Below, piece by piece: positions 40,520 to 48,419 of a DNA stretch of 48,419 nucleotides (positions are counted from its first letter, which is position 1; each line of letters begins with the position of its first letter). The stretch covers positions 1 to 48,419 of the forward strand of contig JAIQFA010000034.1 in the NCBI GenBank assembly GCA_020073525.1, written 5' to 3'. Below the pieces are notes generated by a model. That model ran no database searches. It worked only from the letters and a program-made list of their open reading frames with translations, and was not told the DNA's origin. The position numbers and the translations under genes were made by a program. Source of the stretch: Terriglobia bacterium (GTDB taxonomy: Bacteria > Acidobacteriota > Terriglobia > Terriglobales > Acidobacteriaceae).

Positions 40520-42166
40520 ATGACTGTGAAGATTGCCCTGGGCCAGATCAACCCTACGGTAGGGGACTTCTCTGGCAACGCCGCCAAGATCATCCAGTTC
40601 GCCCTCCAGGCGCGGAATGCTGGCGCCGGCCTGATTCTTTTTCCGGAACTCGCGATTTCGGGTTACCCGCCGCGCGACCTGGTCGAGAGCCCGTCGTTCG
40701 TGGCGCGCTGTCGCACGACTCTCGAAAGGATCGCCGCGGAAGCGGCGGGCATCGCCGTGATCTGCGGGACGGTAACCCCAGCCGAAGCGGACTCCGGCAA
40801 GAAAGTGATGAACTCCGCAGCCCTTCTGCGCGAAGGGCGCATCGATTTCATCCAGTCGAAGATGCTGTTGCCCACCTACGACGTTTTTGATGAGATGCGC
40901 AACTTTGCGCCCGCCACGAGCCAACAACTGTTCAGCATTTGCGGCAACCAGATAGCGTTGACCATCTGCGAGGACGCCTGGAACGACAAACGCTTCTGGA
41001 ACCGGCGACTCTATGGCATCGATCCGGTGGAAGAACTGGTCAAAGCCGGCGGGAACTTCGTGCTCAACATTTCCGCGTCACCGTTTTGGCTGGGAAAGCG
41101 CGAGCTGCGGCGGGACATGCTGGCCTCCATTGCCCGGAATCAGAAGGTCCCGGTGGCCATGGTGAACCAGGTTGGCGGCAACGACAGCCTGGTGTTTGAC
41201 GGTTCGAGCCTGGTAATTGCACCCGACGGACAGGTTATTGCGCAAGGGAAGTCGTTCGAGGAAGATCTGATCTATTTCGACTCCGAGAAACTCACCGGGG
41301 ACATGCATCCGCAGGTCGAGGGGGAAGAAGCGAGTGCGTACGAAGCCCTGGTACTGGGCACGCGAGACTACGTCTATAAATGCGGCTTCCAGCGAGCGAT
41401 CATCGGGCTCAGTGGGGGGATCGATTCCGCGCTCACTGCGTCGATCGCAGTGGATGCGCTCGGCTCGGAAAACGTTATCGGTGTCGGCATGCCCGGCCCG
41501 TACTCGTCGCAAGGGTCGATTGACGATGCGCGCGAACTGGCGAATAACCTCGAGATTCGCTTCGAACTGCTCTCGATCAACGCAATCTACCAAGCAGCGT
41601 GCCAGACGCTGGCGCCCGTGTTTACCGGACTGCCGCCCGACGTTACCGAAGAAAATATTCAGTCCCGCGCCCGCGGATTGCTGCTGATGGCCATGTCGAA
41701 CAAGTTCGGTGCGCTGGTGCTGTCGACTGGTAACAAAAGTGAATTGGCAGTCGGTTATTGCACTCTCTACGGCGACATGGTGGGAGGGCTGGCCGTTATC
41801 TCGGATGTGCCGAAGACGCTGGTGTACCAGTTGAGCGCTTACGTGAATTCGCGACGCAAAGTAATTCCGGAGGCGACGATCAAGAAACCGCCGTCGGCGG
41901 AATTACGCGCGGATCAGAAGGATTCGGATTCACTCCCACCCTATGACGTGCTCGATCCAATTCTGGAAGACTTTGTGGAGGAGTCGTACTCCGCCGAACA
42001 GATTGCGCGGGTCCACAATTTCGATCCGGACTTGGTGCGGCGCGTGATCCGGATGGTCGAGCGCAGCGAGTACAAGCGGCAACAGGCGGCCCCCGGAATC
42101 AAGATCTCCGCCAAAGCATTCGGTTATGGGCGAAGATTCCCAATCGCAGCCAAGGCCGAGGTCTAG
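40520..42166 (+). CDS. nadE: Glutamine-dependent NAD synthetase
   Basis: A 548-residue two-domain enzyme. An N-terminal carbon-nitrogen hydrolase (glutaminase) domain has catalytic Glu43 (FPELAISGYPPRDL), Lys114 (SKMLLPTYDVFDE) and Cys150 (LTICEDAW). The C-terminal synthetase domain has the ATP P-loop LSGGIDSALTA near residue 296 and STGNKSELAVGYCTLYGD. It amidates nicotinic acid adenine dinucleotide to NAD using glutamine ammonia. The ATG at 40520 gives a full-length enzyme. Confidence 0.97.
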   Translation: MTVKIALGQINPTVGDFSGNAAKIIQFALQARNAGAGLILFPELAISGYPPRDLVESPSFVARCRTTLERIAAEAAGIAVICGTVTPAEADSGKKVMNSAALLREGRIDFIQSKMLLPTYDVFDEMRNFAPATSQQLFSICGNQIALTICEDAWNDKRFWNRRLYGIDPVEELVKAGGNFVLNISASPFWLGKRELRRDMLASIARNQKVPVAMVNQVGGNDSLVFDGSSLVIAPDGQVIAQGKSFEEDLIYFDSEKLTGDMHPQVEGEEASAYEALVLGTRDYVYKCGFQRAIIGLSGGIDSALTASIAVDALGSENVIGVGMPGPYSSQGSIDDARELANNLEIRFELLSINAIYQAACQTLAPVFTGLPPDVTEENIQSRARGLLLMAMSNKFGALVLSTGNKSELAVGYCTLYGDMVGGLAVISDVPKTLVYQLSAYVNSRRKVIPEATIKKPPSAELRADQKDSDSLPPYDVLDPILEDFVEESYSAEQIARVHNFDPDLVRRVIRMVERSEYKRQQAAPGIKISAKAFGYGRRFPIAAKAEV

Positions 42167-42210
42167 GAAACGCAGGACTGAGTTGCAGTTTCGTCTTTGT
42201 GGATTCAAAT

Positions 42211-42270
42211 CAGGGCATCGCTTCAGCGATGCCGCAAGCGTGAAATCCGAAGCCCCTCCAGGGGTTGGGC
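42211..42270. repeat. Dispersed palindrome cluster, family D (copy 4)
   Basis: CAGGGCATCGCT/AGCGATGCC hairpin, then GCCCCT/AGGGG. Together with the family C unit at 42335-42413 it fills the 344-bp gap between nadE and the DsbA-like gene. Confidence 0.75.
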
Positions 42271-42334
42271 ACGGGTTTCCCAGTTTCCCGCAACCAGTCG
42301 GACCGCCCGGTAGTGAGTCAATTTGCGAAACCGC

Positions 42335-42413
42335 TAACCACGAAGGCCACGAAGTTACACGAAGGATACGCCTGAAACCAAAACCTCTGTGATACTTCGT
42401 GTCCTTGGTGGTT
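42335..42413. repeat. Dispersed inverted repeat, family C variant (copy 5)
   Basis: TAACCACGAAGGCCACGAAG at one end and CTTCGTGTCCTTGGTGGTT at the other. Nothing else is recognised in the gap. Confidence 0.8.
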
Positions 42414-42510
42414 CAGGGTTTTGCGGGTCTCATCGCGAAACTGACCCATTACCGACCGCCCTTCGGAAATGACAACTTGGCTGGTTTTTGTAACAATCAA
42501 ACTCCAACCT

Positions 42511-43422
42511 ATGACATTCATGCATCGCACCTTGTTCGCGGCCCTACTGTTGTCTGGCGTCATTGTCGCTCAAACCAAACCCGCTCCCGCAGCGAAGCCG
42601 CCAACTAAACCAGCAGCCGCTACGGCCGCCGAAGCAGGCACAACGGTCCTCCCCACCGAGGACACGGTCAACTCGTTTCTGTTCCAGATGTTCGGCTATG
42701 ACGCCACCATCACCTGGAAAGTGACTGAGATTCGCCCCTCGCAAGTGGCGGGACTGGCCGACGTTTCGGTTGTCATCACCAACCCGCAAGGCTCGAACCT
42801 GAATAAGTTGCTGGTCAGTTCCGACGGAAAGCATGCAATTTCGGGGGACATCCTGCCCTTCGGTGCCAAGCCATTTGAGGACGCTCGCGCCAAGCTGGAG
42901 AAAGGCGTGAACGGCCCCGCGAAGGGACCGGCCAAAGCCTCAGTAACGATTGTCGAGTTCAGCGATATGCAGTGCCCACACTGCCAGAAAGCCGCGCCCG
43001 TGATCGAGCAGTTGCTGGCGCAGGAACCGGAGGCGCGTTTTGTTTTCCAGAATTTCCCGCTGCCAGCGCATAACTGGGCGGAGAGAGCGGCCGGCTTTGT
43101 CGATTGTGTGGGTCGCGCTTCGAATGATGCCGTCTGGAAATTCATCCAGAAGACATTTGACGAGCAGACAAACATCACCGAGGCCAATCTCGATGAAAAG
43201 CTAAAGGCCATCGCGACAACATCGGGTGTGAATGGGGACGAGATCGTTGCCTGTGCAGCCAAGCCGGATACCAAGGCCAGGGTCGATGCCTCGGTTGCGT
43301 TGGGAAAGTCAGTGGACGTGACAGGAACGCCTGCTTTGTTCATCAATGGACGCAATGTGCCCGGTGGGGCGCCACTCGAACTGCTGAAGAAAATTGTGGA
43401 CTTCCAGGCAAGCCAAAAATAG
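42511..43422 (+). CDS. Exported DsbA-like thioredoxin-fold protein
   Basis: A 303-residue protein with a signal peptide (MHRTLFAALLLSGVIVAQ), an Ala/Lys/Pro linker, and an N-terminal domain about 50-130 (TITWKVTEIRPSQVAGLADV). A DsbA/thioredoxin-fold domain with a CPHC active site (FSDMQCPHCQKAAPV) and cis-Pro loop (VTGTPALFINGR) completes it. Two further cysteines (FVDCVGR, VACAAK) are present in the helical insert. CPHC is the strongly oxidising DsbA-type motif, suggesting disulfide formation in the envelope. ATG 42511 or 42520 is the start. Confidence 0.88.
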   Translation: MTFMHRTLFAALLLSGVIVAQTKPAPAAKPPTKPAAATAAEAGTTVLPTEDTVNSFLFQMFGYDATITWKVTEIRPSQVAGLADVSVVITNPQGSNLNKLLVSSDGKHAISGDILPFGAKPFEDARAKLEKGVNGPAKGPAKASVTIVEFSDMQCPHCQKAAPVIEQLLAQEPEARFVFQNFPLPAHNWAERAAGFVDCVGRASNDAVWKFIQKTFDEQTNITEANLDEKLKAIATTSGVNGDEIVACAAKPDTKARVDASVALGKSVDVTGTPALFINGRNVPGGAPLELLKKIVDFQASQK

Positions 43423-43481
43423 ATCGGGCCATCGGGTCATCTGAAACCCTTAAACTCTGGTGAACGCCAGCAAAAACCTTT

Positions 43482-43507
43482 AACCACGGGGTACACGGGG
43501 GACACAT
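43482..43507. repeat. Dispersed repeat, family C half (copy 6)
   Basis: TAACCACGGGGTACACGGGG then GACACA, resembling the half unit found inside argS. It lies between the convergent DsbA-like and secretin genes. Confidence 0.7.
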
Positions 43508-43537
43508 GAAGTCACCGCGGGATTTCGGATGACCGAT

Positions 43538-45373
43538 TTACTTGCTCAGCCAGATTTCCTGCGCTTCGGTGCGCCCCGGGCTGCGGACCACGTACGGCGT
43601 GATCAGGATCAGCAGTTCATCTTCCTCGTCCTGATTTGAATTCTGCGACGTAAGTACGCCAAATCCAGGAATCCTGGAAACCGCGGGCAGACCGCTCAGG
43701 CTCTTTTGATCGGTCTTGGTGATCATTCCCGCCACGACTGCCGGTTCACCTTCCTTGAGCAGGATTCCACCTTTGAACTCGCGATTCAAAATGTCGGGAA
43801 TGCCGTTTTCGTTGGTGTTCCCCAAAGTGCGGAACTGCATTTCCAGTTCAAGCGCCACATCGGAATTGTTATGCACCAGCGGCTTTGCCTTGAGCGTAAG
43901 TCCGATGTCCTCATAACTGACTGACGGGAACGGCGCCGCGAACGACTGGTTCCCAATGACCTGCGAGATTGCCGAATTGTTGAAGACCGGCGCAAAGCTG
44001 GCGTTCAGGATGGGATAGCGCGATCCGAGCTTGAAGGTTGCGTCCTTCTCCTGGGAAGCGCGCAACTGCACGTGTTCGAGGGAGCGGACCGAACTTTCAT
44101 TCATCGAAAGCGCCGCAGATAACTGATCGAGACTCAGCCCCATCAAAGTGAGGCCGCCGCCGAAAGTCGCCAGCGGCTGGCTGAAAATCGAATTTTGTTG
44201 GCCTTGTAACTGGGCAAGAAGGGCTGCGATACTCTGATTGCCCGCCTGATTAATCCCGCCAGAAGCAATCAATTGGTTGATCAGGTCCTGGATGTTTTGT
44301 CCGCCAAGAGCGGTGAGAGCGGCCGCTGGGATATTAAAAAGATTGAAATTATTCGGAACGTGCAGCCCGATGTTCCGGGTGTAAGTGTGGCTCACCTGGA
44401 AGACCTGCAGATCGAGCATCACTTCCGGACGGGGACTGTTGAGCTGTCCAAGAAACTGGGTAGCGGCTTCCAGTGTCGCCCGCGGCCCGCGGATCGTGAT
44501 CGTGCTCGAGGCGGCGTTAAGACTCACGAACTTGAATTCAAATAACGTCCGCAACGAGTTCATCAACTCGTTCAATTCCTGTGCCGGGTTGCCACCTGGG
44601 ATGTAGAACGAGCGCAGGCCCATGCGGTCGTAGACGCGGTGGTTGTCGGGCGTATCCGGGCAAGCGAAAAGAACAGTGTCTTCCAGTGCAAAAGTGAAGC
44701 TCTTGGTGACTGCCGAGGCCGCCTGTATGGCGGTTCCGAAATCGACATTCTCCATCTCGAATTTCACCCGGCGGCTGGGGAAGTTGTCGTCGAACAGCAC
44801 TGTCAGCCCGTAGCTTGCAGCGACCGCCGTGAGCAGGCCGCGCGAATCGCCGCGGTAGTGGAAGTCGTGGCGGCCGTCGATCGGTTTCGGGGTAAGTGCA
44901 TCGGCGCTGGCGACCAGTTGCGGGGCGGCTGCGGTACGCACCGGCACCGGCCCCAGCGCGTCGCTGATGCGCTGCTGGGCGAATTCGTTCTGGGGATCGA
45001 GGTTCAGCGCCGTTCGAAACTCCGCCAGCGCTTCCAATTGCCGGCCGGCGCGTAGTTCGCTGTTGCCGCGTTCCAGATGGATCCCGGCCAGATGTTGCCG
45101 CGTGATCTCCCGAGCCGTCAGGTACTCCACGTTTTGGGGAACGAGGCGGGACGCCTCCTCAAATTCGTAAAATGCCTGGTCGAGGTTCTGAGCTTTCTCG
45201 AGTTTGAGGCCGCGTGCGAAGGCGTGGCGGGCGGCTTTCAAATCTTTGACGGGACCGCGGCAGGCGGGCGCGCCTCCGGAATCAGAGCACAGCGCTGGCG
45301 CAGCGATCGGAGGGTCCGCGGCCAGACACACTCCCGCGAACAACAAACAGATTCCCGCTGGCAGCCATCGCAT
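43538..45373 (-). CDS. TPR-containing secretin-family outer-membrane protein
   Basis: A 611-residue exported protein. A signal peptide (RWLPAGICLLFAGVCLA) precedes two or more TPR units (about 45-140). An STN/N0-like domain (about 165-265: GLLTAVAASYGLTVLFDD) is followed by an N1-like region (about 270-330). The secretin C-domain (about 330-605) has EVMLDLQVFQVSHTYTRNIG and GGILLKEGEPAVVAGMI, then ELLILITPYVV. Secretins form gated outer-membrane rings for type IV pili or type II secretion. The TPR module in place of AMIN domains is unusual for PilQ/GspD. The start ATG 45373 gives the signal peptide. No pilus assembly genes are adjacent. Confidence 0.88.
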   Translation of the reverse strand: MRWLPAGICLLFAGVCLAADPPIAAPALCSDSGGAPACRGPVKDLKAARHAFARGLKLEKAQNLDQAFYEFEEASRLVPQNVEYLTAREITRQHLAGIHLERGNSELRAGRQLEALAEFRTALNLDPQNEFAQQRISDALGPVPVRTAAAPQLVASADALTPKPIDGRHDFHYRGDSRGLLTAVAASYGLTVLFDDNFPSRRVKFEMENVDFGTAIQAASAVTKSFTFALEDTVLFACPDTPDNHRVYDRMGLRSFYIPGGNPAQELNELMNSLRTLFEFKFVSLNAASSTITIRGPRATLEAATQFLGQLNSPRPEVMLDLQVFQVSHTYTRNIGLHVPNNFNLFNIPAAALTALGGQNIQDLINQLIASGGINQAGNQSIAALLAQLQGQQNSIFSQPLATFGGGLTLMGLSLDQLSAALSMNESSVRSLEHVQLRASQEKDATFKLGSRYPILNASFAPVFNNSAISQVIGNQSFAAPFPSVSYEDIGLTLKAKPLVHNNSDVALELEMQFRTLGNTNENGIPDILNREFKGGILLKEGEPAVVAGMITKTDQKSLSGLPAVSRIPGFGVLTSQNSNQDEEDELLILITPYVVRSPGRTEAQEIWLSK

Positions 45374-45593
45374 ATGGTTACTATAGAATGCCGGGCTGCC
45401 GGTGTCTTGCAAGAGAAATACTCAGAAGGGAACTACGGTCGTAACGAGCGAAAGGACGGGTTTCCAGCGGCGGGGAAACTCGCCAGCGCTCCTAATTTTG
45501 GGTGGCGCAGCGCTTCAAGCTCTCCGCTCCATCATGCCAAAACCGGACGTGCTGGGGGCCTTTGCCCGGCTCTCCACAAACACCGGCCCGGCC

Positions 45594-46601
45594 CTAGGCT
45601 TTGCTTTCGCTTCTTGTCCGCATGGCTTTCACGAGTTCGGGCAACTTCGTATAGGCGGCGCAGCACTTCAACCACAACCGGTGATCGATGGCGGGAGCGC
45701 CGCTGACCATGGCTCCGGGGGGAACGTCGTGCGGGATGCCGCTTTGGGCGATGGCGATGGCTCCGTCGCCGATTTTGACGTGGCCGGAAACGCCTACCTG
45801 TCCGGCGAGAATCACGTTGTTGCCTACGTCGGTGGTGCCGGCCAGGCCTACCTGGGCGCAGAGCAGTGTGTCGTGGCCGATGGTGCAACTGTGGCCGATG
45901 TGGACCATGTTGTCGAGTTTTGCGCCACGACCGATGCGTGTCTCGCCGATGCTGGCGCGGTCGATGCAAGCGTTGGCCTGGATCTCGGCGTCGCTTTCGA
46001 TGGCGACGTTCCCCGACTGGACGATTTTGTGCCAGCGGCCCACGTCGTCCTTGGCGAAGCCAAAACCATCGGAGCCTACCACGGCGCCGTTCTGGAGTAA
46101 GACGTTGTCTCCGAGTTGGCAAAATTCACGCACCACGGCGTGGGCGTGGGCGAAGAAATTGTTGCCAATCTTTACGCCGCGATAGACGACGACGTGGGCC
46201 AGCAGAACTGCGTTGTCTCCGATTACGGCGTCTTCGTCGATCACGACGTACGGGCCGAGGTGCGCATTCTTGCCGAGCTTAGCTGCCGAATGAACAATCG
46301 CGGTCGGATGGATTCCGGGAGCATAGCGCGGCGGCTGGTAGAAAAGTTCGATGGCCTTCGCCCAGGCGAGATACGGATTCTTGCTGCGCAGCATTCCCGT
46401 GGATAGGGCGGGAAAATTCTCGGCGACGATGACCGCCGAAGCCTTGGTGGTCTTCGCGGCGGCGTTGTACTTGGGGTTGGACACGAACGTGAGCTGGCCG
46501 GGAGCAGCATGTTCGATGCCAGCCACTGCGGTGATGTCAGTGTCGGGCGATGCGTTTTCGAGGCGGGCGTCGAGGGCGGCGGCGATGTCAGATAGTTTCA
46601 T
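45594..46601 (-). CDS. lpxD: UDP-3-O-acylglucosamine N-acyltransferase
   Basis: A 335-residue left-handed parallel beta-helix enzyme. The N-terminal uridine-binding domain ([31 protein letters not shown]) is followed by hexapeptide repeats (about 105-290). The catalytic His is in [14 protein letters not shown]. It adds the second acyl chain in lipid A synthesis, showing that the host makes a lipopolysaccharide outer membrane. The rest of the lipid A genes are not adjacent. Confidence 0.96.
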   Translation of the reverse strand: MKLSDIAAALDARLENASPDTDITAVAGIEHAAPGQLTFVSNPKYNAAAKTTKASAVIVAENFPALSTGMLRSKNPYLAWAKAIELFYQPPRYAPGIHPTAIVHSAAKLGKNAHLGPYVVIDEDAVIGDNAVLLAHVVVYRGVKIGNNFFAHAHAVVREFCQLGDNVLLQNGAVVGSDGFGFAKDDVGRWHKIVQSGNVAIESDAEIQANACIDRASIGETRIGRGAKLDNMVHIGHSCTIGHDTLLCAQVGLAGTTDVGNNVILAGQVGVSGHVKIGDGAIAIAQSGIPHDVPPGAMVSGAPAIDHRLWLKCCAAYTKLPELVKAMRTRSESKA

Positions 46602-46629
46602 GGCGATGTCTCGGAGAATTGTAGCAATC

Positions 46630-46736
46630 AGGTCTCAGGTTTTAGGTGTCAGGTCGCAGGAAAAGCAAGGTCAACCCATTACGCCGTGAATCCGAGAGTG
46701 CTCTTCCTGAGACCAGAGACCTAACACCTGAGACCT
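46630..46736. repeat. Intergenic imperfect inverted repeat
   Basis: AGGTCTCAGGTTTTAGGTGT at 46630-46649 and the near-complement CTAACACCTGAGACCT ending 46736 flank about 55 bp. It fills the gap between lpxD and the upstream unknown gene. Confidence 0.75.
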
Positions 46737-46738
46737 AC

Positions 46739-47218
46739 TTACTGCTCGAACAGCGTGACCTGCCGCGTATCGGGCTGGCCACCGCGGCGGCGACGGTTTG
46801 CCGCACCGATGACCGCGAGCACTGTTACCGACGTCAACGCTGAACGGGGTACGAATATACGCTGCGTGTTCGAGCGCAGGTCGGGAGGGTTCAGCAGGAA
46901 TCCTTCGGGAGGATTTTGCGTGAGGTCGTTGGGCAGGATGCCTTCAATCACATCGTTGTCTTTGAACCTCAGGCGGACCCAGAGGCCTTCGGTCCGCGGG
47001 CGGGTGGTGAAGGTCTTGCGAACCATCAAGTCGGCATCGGAAAACTCGCGGACAAAGTAGACCGTCTTGATGTCTTGCAGGTCAATGGCGACGACGTTGC
47101 CGGAAGTGTTGAGCAACTCCAGTTTGCCATCCACCACAAAGTCGGCGGGCGCGACGAAGCCGCTGACCGAGTCCCGGTCATGTTTCCGCACGATGACTTT
47201 CTTGTGGGTCGAGGACAT
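46739..47218 (-). CDS. Protein of unknown function (beta-rich, cytoplasmic)
   Basis: A 159-residue protein without signal peptide. It has two similar halves rich in beta-strands (KVIVRKHDRDSVSGFVAPAD, ELLNTSGNVVAIDLQDIKTV; GLWVRLRFKDNDVIEGILPN). This resembles small proteins common in Acidobacteria genomes, but I cannot name the family with confidence. The start ATG 47218 is supported by conservation of the first strand. It precedes lpxD on the same strand with a repeat between. Confidence 0.72.
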   Translation of the reverse strand: MSSTHKKVIVRKHDRDSVSGFVAPADFVVDGKLELLNTSGNVVAIDLQDIKTVYFVREFSDADLMVRKTFTTRPRTEGLWVRLRFKDNDVIEGILPNDLTQNPPEGFLLNPPDLRSNTQRIFVPRSALTSVTVLAVIGAANRRRRGGQPDTRQVTLFEQ

Positions 47219-47383
47219 GGGGCTAGCGACGCTTGCCAACTCGCACACCAAAGCCCGCGCGTGATCGGGCAGTGCGCGGCGGCGATGGAAGCTTCACATG
47301 CGATTCTCGCACTTTCCCGGTGAATCTGGACAGTTTGTCCCTTCACAGTAGCCAAACTGTAAACCTTGTGTTATTTTCTTGTG

Positions 47384-47412
47384 TTTACTGAATTGGGATT
47401 GTGCGGTATAAG
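47384..47412 (+). promoter_or_regulatory. Candidate sigma-70-type promoter for the CCA-adding enzyme gene
   Basis: TTTACT (47384-47389) and TATAAG (47407-47412) with a 17-base spacer, in a locally AT-rich part of the 313-bp gap 47219-47531. It would give a leader of about 110 bases. Nothing else is recognised in this gap. Promoter consensus in Acidobacteria is not certain. Confidence 0.4.
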
Positions 47413-47531
47413 TCTAACATCTAGAAGTACTTAGATTCCGCAGGCGAACAACTCGTCATTTAGCAGCGGTTCCCTGTGGAAATCTTGTGAATAACGCCCC
47501 GGTCCAGCCACCGCAAGGCGACTAGGAAGGC

Positions 47532-48419
47532 ATGGCCGATTACATATACACGCTAGAAACCCGGCTCTCGCCGGATCAACAAAAGGGAGTCGCCCTCGTC
47601 CTAGACGCTGCCAAAGCGGCGGGGATGAATCTATACCTCACCGGCGGCGCCATCCGCGACATCATTACCGGTTTCCCGATCCGCGATCTGGATTTCACCG
47701 TCCAGGGCAATGCGCTCAAGTTGCAGAAAGATCTGGAGCGCGCGGGAGCGGTGATCGGCGATGCCGACGACGAGACCCGGACTTTGTTGCTGACACTGCC
47801 CGGCGGCGTGCGGGCAGAGATTGCCATGGCGCGCTCCGAGCGCTATGAGAAGCAGGGCAAACCTCCGCTGATGGCTCCGGCCACGATTATTGAAGATCTT
47901 CGCCGCCGCGATTTCACCGTAAATGCGATGGCCTTGTCGCTGAACGAAGGATCGCGCGGGCTCTTGATGGATCCGTTCAACGGCGTCGCCGACATCGAAG
48001 CCAAAGTGATTCGCGTATTGCACAACTACGCGTTTCTCGAAGATCCGTCGCGGATGATCCGCGCCACACGCTTTACCACACGCTTCCACTGGCCGCTTGA
48101 GGAGCGGACCCAGGCACGTTACCAATCGGGAAAAGAAAATAACTACATCGAGTACATCCGCAACTCGAGCATCGGATACGAGATCGAGCAGCTGGCGTAC
48201 GAGGACGACGCGCTCGGCGTTCTGAAGGCGTACGAAAAAGAGGGGTGGCTGAAAGTCCTGAACGCGCACTGGAACACGGCCAAGGCAGACACAGCCGGAC
48301 TGGGCGCGTTGATGAAGACCCGGCAGCAAATGAATGAGCTCGGGTATACGCCGGAGGTTGCGCCCGCGGCACCGTGCAGCGCTGATCGAGGCGCGAGAAG
48401 CGTTCGGCGTACGCCGCGT
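47532..48419 (+). CDS. cca: CCA tRNA nucleotidyltransferase / polynucleotide adenylyltransferase family, partial
   Basis: The frame opens at ATG 47532 and runs off the window after 296 codons. The head domain has the nucleotidyltransferase motif LTGGAIRDIITGFPIRDLDF with the two metal-binding Asp residues. The IIEDLRRRDFTVNAMA motif and EDPSRMIRATRF segment belong to the class II CCA-adding/poly(A) polymerase superfamily. CCA-adding enzymes restore the tRNA 3' end; distinguishing them from poly(A) polymerases needs the full sequence. The last about 15 codons (after TPEVAPA) lose the family pattern, so the extreme end of the window may contain a sequence error or variation. Confidence 0.88.
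   Translation, partial: MADYIYTLETRLSPDQQKGVALVLDAAKAAGMNLYLTGGAIRDIITGFPIRDLDFTVQGNALKLQKDLERAGAVIGDADDETRTLLLTLPGGVRAEIAMARSERYEKQGKPPLMAPATIIEDLRRRDFTVNAMALSLNEGSRGLLMDPFNGVADIEAKVIRVLHNYAFLEDPSRMIRATRFTTRFHWPLEERTQARYQSGKENNYIEYIRNSSIGYEIEQLAYEDDALGVLKAYEKEGWLKVLNAHWNTAKADTAGLGALMKTRQQMNELGYTPEVAPAAPCSADRGARSVRRTPR

Noticed and set aside
1..48419. CRISPR array, tRNA or rRNA genes
   Set aside because: No regularly spaced direct repeats with unique spacers, no cloverleaf with GGTTCGA-type arm and no rRNA-like sequence were recognised on reading.

Overview
The window looks like chromosomal DNA of an Acidobacteriota bacterium (Koribacter/Terriglobia-like). It is GC-rich and about 90% coding. 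It carries diderm markers (lpxD, an OmpA lipoprotein, a secretin), an Acidobacteria-style DedA-rhodanese fusion, many TTG/GTG starts, and an unusually heavy load of short dispersed palindromes between and inside genes. This placement is inferred from gene content, not from a search. I see no rRNA, tRNA, CRISPR array, phage or transposase gene.

Layout. 1-405: 3' end of a 2-oxoacid dehydrogenase E2 gene. 571-3425: pyrR, a secreted nucleoside hydrolase and ribokinase, a plausible nucleoside-salvage group. 3687-6370: a pore-less PRC/MgtE_N/CBS protein followed by an NRAMP-fold transporter whose metal-site residues fit the Mg-transporting NRMT clade. 6476-10326: Nudix hydrolase, GAF protein, BtuF-like binding protein, NifU-type Fe-S scaffold, HAD phosphatase and MocA-like nucleotidyltransferase. 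10472-11443: a DedA-rhodanese fusion interrupted by one in-frame UGA exactly in the rhodanese active-site loop, a strong selenocysteine candidate. 11551-13480: ridA, ispB-like, yajQ. 13781-18182: tatD, metG and larC on the minus strand. 18395-20440: argS.

20549-24646 holds small envelope proteins (OmpA lipoprotein with terminator, TPR protein, lipoprotein, DinB-like protein, coiled-coil secreted protein). 24703-28075: a kinase-like PAS protein without an ATPase domain, translationally coupled to prepilin peptidase, then a complete PAS histidine kinase. 28249-31576: BON lipoprotein, PilZ protein, mobA, and an MlaF-type ATPase. 31659-33815: a large secreted GH13 enzyme with CGTase-like A-B-C-TIG-CBM20 architecture. 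34044-39010: a minus-strand run HD-GYP, ftsY, small ORF, ribD, ribE. 39356-43422: secreted unknown protein, nadE, DsbA-like protein. 43538-47218: TPR-secretin, lpxD, unknown protein. 47532-end: a CCA-adding enzyme-type nucleotidyltransferase that runs off the window.

The two most notable signals are the UGA-containing DedA-rhodanese gene and the palindromic repeats that sit in frame inside argS (twice), metG and larC without breaking them. The NRMT/MgtE_N-CBS pair is a third candidate for an incompletely described system, a Mg sensor domain separated from its usual pore and placed next to a different one.
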